Shown here piece after piece: positions 33,593 through 36,140 of a stretch of DNA of 36,140 bases; the stretch's first letter is position 1, and every line of letters starts with the position of its first letter. The stretch is from NCBI GenBank assembly GCA_002491825.1, contig DKWR01000066.1:4689-40828 (forward strand), read 5' to 3'. The translations under genes were made by a program, and so were the position numbers. This DNA comes from Ruminococcaceae bacterium UBA7147. GTDB taxonomy: Bacteria; Bacillota; Clostridia; Oscillospirales; Acutalibacteraceae. The notes beneath the pieces were generated by a model. The model saw only the letters and a list, made by a program, of their open reading frames with translations, did no database searches and was not told where the DNA came from.

Positions 33593-33982
33593 TTGAAAAG
33601 AATTGCTGTCAGCATACGAAATCGTGTTTTTTCTGAAAGTGTTATGATGATGCTGTTGCAAACAGGCGATTTTCGCCCTATCCGCATTCCCTCACAGCCG
33701 CTTGATATGATTTTAGTTGAATGTCAGTCGGCTAATCCTGAAATAGTGCTTATGGATGTAACGCCTGCACCACCCGAAACGACTATTGCAGGCAGACTGA
33801 ATCTTATCGAGAGGCTTCGTCTTGAATTGCCGTATTGTAAAATGGTAATGCTCTGTGATGAAGTAGCATATCCACAGCTTGCCCGTGAAGTTATGCGTGC
33901 AAAGCAGGCAGGACAGATTGACGCTTTCTTTTATGCTTCGGTTACTGCCGAATATCTTACAGCGGCATTGGACGCATTGTAA
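33593..33982 (+). CDS. Stand-alone degenerate receiver-like protein
   Basis: The 129-residue protein follows the alternating beta-alpha pattern of a response-regulator receiver and has no output domain. Strand 1 IAVSIRNRVF lacks the acidic pair. Strand 3 PEIVLMDVTP keeps one aspartate (D55). Strand 4 KMVMLCDE lacks the usual Ser/Thr end, and strand 5 DAFFYASV has no conserved lysine. Phosphorylation is therefore doubtful, and the fold may act as a protein-protein switch, as atypical receivers do. The start is TTG 33593 with AAAGGAGG at 33577-33584. It lies after the terminator of the two-component operon and 28 bases before the surface-protein gene, with which it is likely cotranscribed. Assignment is by pattern only. 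Confidence 0.62.
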   Translation: MKRIAVSIRNRVFSESVMMMLLQTGDFRPIRIPSQPLDMILVECQSANPEIVLMDVTPAPPETTIAGRLNLIERLRLELPYCKMVMLCDEVAYPQLAREVMRAKQAGQIDAFFYASVTAEYLTAALDAL

Positions 33983-34010
33983 TATCAGTAAATAATAAGG
34001 AGGAAAAATT

Positions 34011-36140
34011 ATGAGCAACAAACAAAAACAAAAACCAAAACGACTGTTAAGCCTGCTGCTTGCGCTGATTATGGTGCTGGGAATGCTCCCTGTAATGGGA
34101 ACGACCACGGCGCTTGCCTACACAGGCAACGGCACAAAAAGCAGTCCCTATGTTGTCACCACCTATGACGAGATGAAAAGCCTGATGCAGAATGCCCCGA
34201 CAGACAGCATCCGATATATCAGGCTGGGCGCAGACATCAAATTCAGCGAGAGCAAGAATGACTGTTCATTGGGCCTTACAAGCTCGTTGCAGAGGGTCGT
34301 TCTTGATTTGTACGGACACACCATCTCCCGTTCGGGAACTACAAATGATGAGGCGGTAATTAATGTAACGATCGGTGACCTCACCGTTCAGGACAGCATT
34401 GACGGCGGTAAGGTTGTCGTCAGTATGAACGGCAGCGACATTAAAACCGCTTTACTTGCTTCCGGTGAAGGCAAACTGACCGTTTATGGCGGCACATTTG
34501 ATTCCAACGGACGTGCCTTGGTGACCAGGGGCGGCAACACTGTAATTAACGGAGGTACCTTTTTAGCCTCATCCTATTATTATACCGCTGTTTTCGAATC
34601 AGGTACCGTAACCGTCAACGACGGAAATTTCTGTGAGATTGATAAAGGCATCGCAATCAGTATAGCTGACGCTGATGTTACGCTCAACGGCTGTACGCTC
34701 AACGGCTCTCTGTCTGTTCAGACAGATATCTGGGACTATATTCCCGACAATCGCACGGCACTTCTTGACAATGATATTGCTGTTACCCCTCAAACCTATC
34801 ACGGCAAGGATCTGAAAGCCGAAAACGGTAAAATTGAAATCATTTTCACCGACGGCAGCGAGAAATATCCCTATCTTGTCAGTAATTATTTAGATCTTAA
34901 GGAGATGATGCAATACGCCCCAATGGACGGCAGCGTATGCAATATAAAGCTGGCAAGTGATATCACATTCCAAAGTAACGAGAAAAATTTTTCTTTGGCG
35001 CTGATATCCAGTGCTCAGAATGTAGTTGTGGATTTGAACGGACACACACTTACACGTTCGGGAAAAACAGAGGACGAGGGAATTTTTGTTGTTGCAGTCG
35101 GAGCACTCACCATAAAGGATAGTGTAGGCGGCGGCAAGGTTGTCGGTATCAAGGGAGATGGAAATTTGCTGTGCAACCTTTATGTAGGAAGCAACGGTAA
35201 GCTCACAGTTGACAGCGGCACTTTTGAAGCAGAGGAAGGTTTTCCTCTGTTGACATTTGGCGGCAATACCGTAATAAACGGCGGTACATTTGTGACGGAG
35301 AGCGGAAAATGTTCCGCAGCGTATTTTGATTTTTATAGCACCGCTACGCTCAACGGCGGTACATTCCGCAACAACTTAAGTATCAATACCGATGAGGATA
35401 GGTTCGGAATCTGGATAAACAAAAACTCCAATGTTACTGTCTATAGCTGCGATACTTTGGGTAATATCTGGACAGATAGCTTTGATGTAATTGCACCGGG
35501 AAGTTCTGCCATTGGTACAGATAAATACGGCACAACCTATTCTGTAAGCGACGCTGCCGCACTCAAAGAGGCTTATATGCTCAGTATCGGCAAGCTTATC
35601 AGCCAAGTCGCCATCACCGGCATTGACACACCCAAAGCGGGAAATAAGCCTGATACCTCCGCAACAGTCAATGTGACCGGTGCGGACAACGCAGGTGTTA
35701 CATGGTACGACTGGACTGACAACAAGACCCTCACCTCAAGTGATGTATTTAAAGTCGGACACGACTATATGGTTATGGTGACTCTGAACGCCAAGAGCGG
35801 CTACATATTCAGCACGACTGACAGTAATAAGTTGAACATCAGCATCAATGGCAACAAGGGCTTCTTGTGGCTTGCCAACCCCAAAAGTGTGCAGTGCTGC
35901 TATAATTTCGAAACACTCCCGGAGCCGCAACCCGTAATCACAACACAGCCGTCAGGCGGACATTCACCATATATGGGTGACTCAATCGTTCTTAAAATAG
36001 ACGCAGAAAATGCAAACGAGTACATATGGCACATTATTGACGAAGAGGGAAAGGAGCTTTCCTGGAATTACCTTTCTAACAACGGCTATGCAACTCCGGC
36101 TACATCCGAAGGCGGTAAAAAGCTTTTCCTTTACGATGTG
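34011..36140 (+). CDS. Secreted repeat-containing surface protein (C terminus beyond window)
   Basis: The frame is open for 710 codons to the last base, so the gene is incomplete at its 3' end. AGGAGG at 33998-34003 serves ATG 34011. A signal peptide has a basic start (KQKQKPKR), hydrophobic core (residues 12-30) and likely cleavage after ALA (34-36). Two tandem units of about 241 residues follow (about 46-286 and 287-530). Both share PYxVxxYxxxKxxMQxAPxD, VVxDLxGHTxxRSG and the identical GGNTVINGGTF (174-184 and 417-427), suggesting beta-helix folds. Beyond them lie a beta-sandwich-like segment (about 545-640) and an Ig-like start (VITTQPSGGHSPYMGDSIVL). It is probably a cell-wall adhesin or matrix protein; the anchor would be downstream. 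Ligand is unknown. Confidence 0.85.
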   Translation, partial: MSNKQKQKPKRLLSLLLALIMVLGMLPVMGTTTALAYTGNGTKSSPYVVTTYDEMKSLMQNAPTDSIRYIRLGADIKFSESKNDCSLGLTSSLQRVVLDLYGHTISRSGTTNDEAVINVTIGDLTVQDSIDGGKVVVSMNGSDIKTALLASGEGKLTVYGGTFDSNGRALVTRGGNTVINGGTFLASSYYYTAVFESGTVTVNDGNFCEIDKGIAISIADADVTLNGCTLNGSLSVQTDIWDYIPDNRTALLDNDIAVTPQTYHGKDLKAENGKIEIIFTDGSEKYPYLVSNYLDLKEMMQYAPMDGSVCNIKLASDITFQSNEKNFSLALISSAQNVVVDLNGHTLTRSGKTEDEGIFVVAVGALTIKDSVGGGKVVGIKGDGNLLCNLYVGSNGKLTVDSGTFEAEEGFPLLTFGGNTVINGGTFVTESGKCSAAYFDFYSTATLNGGTFRNNLSINTDEDRFGIWINKNSNVTVYSCDTLGNIWTDSFDVIAPGSSAIGTDKYGTTYSVSDAAALKEAYMLSIGKLISQVAITGIDTPKAGNKPDTSATVNVTGADNAGVTWYDWTDNKTLTSSDVFKVGHDYMVMVTLNAKSGYIFSTTDSNKLNISINGNKGFLWLANPKSVQCCYNFETLPEPQPVITTQPSGGHSPYMGDSIVLKIDAENANEYIWHIIDEEGKELSWNYLSNNGYATPATSEGGKKLFLYDV

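Noticed and set aside
1..36140. CRISPR array, rRNA genes, IS element or intact integrase
   Set aside because: No regularly spaced direct repeats, no rRNA sequence, and no transposase or recombinase frame was found on either strand.

Overview
The window reads as chromosome of a low-to-moderate GC Gram-positive anaerobe of the class Clostridia, most likely a gut Ruminococcaceae/Oscillospiraceae relative. The reasons are the gene neighbourhoods (rplI-dnaB, tilS-ftsH, ruvCAB, an ECF core followed by truA), a single-chain archaeal/eukaryotic-type glycyl-tRNA synthetase, a DUF5711-type protein, strong Shine-Dalgarno sites, frequent TTG/GTG starts and vegetative -35/-10 promoters with 17-bp spacers. 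No species can be assigned from sequence reading alone.

Layout. Bases 1-5570 carry core genes: a structured leader, rplI (L9), dnaB, tilS and ftsH. uvrA stands alone at 5646-8471. A compact phage-type lysis cassette (coiled-coil membrane protein, small holin-like protein, amidase with SH3 domain) sits at 8666-9978 between hairpin terminators, with no other phage genes. A CPBP membrane protease and an MFS exporter follow (10179-12282), ending at a shared terminator that faces a minus-strand ABC exporter operon (12345-14655) and minus-strand glycyl-tRNA synthetase (14875-16251).

From a clear promoter at 16364-16392 a long plus-strand run begins: ruvC-ruvA-ruvB (Holliday junction processing), glmM (amino-sugar precursor for peptidoglycan), an RlmI-like methyltransferase, ecfA1-ecfA2-ecfT (shared energising module for vitamin and metal uptake) and truA, most with overlaps or gaps of a few bases. 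A DUF5711-type membrane-anchored predicted propeller, a CvpA-family protein and pgsA follow. A separate promoter serves a ClpE-like unfoldase with an N-terminal zinc finger, and another serves tRNA-Gly(TCC).

After the tRNA lies an accessory-looking gap (29427-29817) with an inverted partial copy of the tRNA 3' end, a compound hairpin, a terminator and a vestigial coding tail. Bases 29818-36140 hold the least conventional segment. A polytopic sensor without a visible phosphoacceptor histidine overlaps a second, intact-looking histidine kinase. They are followed by a NarL-type response regulator, a terminator, a free-standing degenerate receiver domain, and the first 710 codons of a secreted repeat-containing surface protein that runs off the window. 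The inferred theme is an envelope-sensing circuit placed next to a surface protein; the regulatory link is not shown by sequence.
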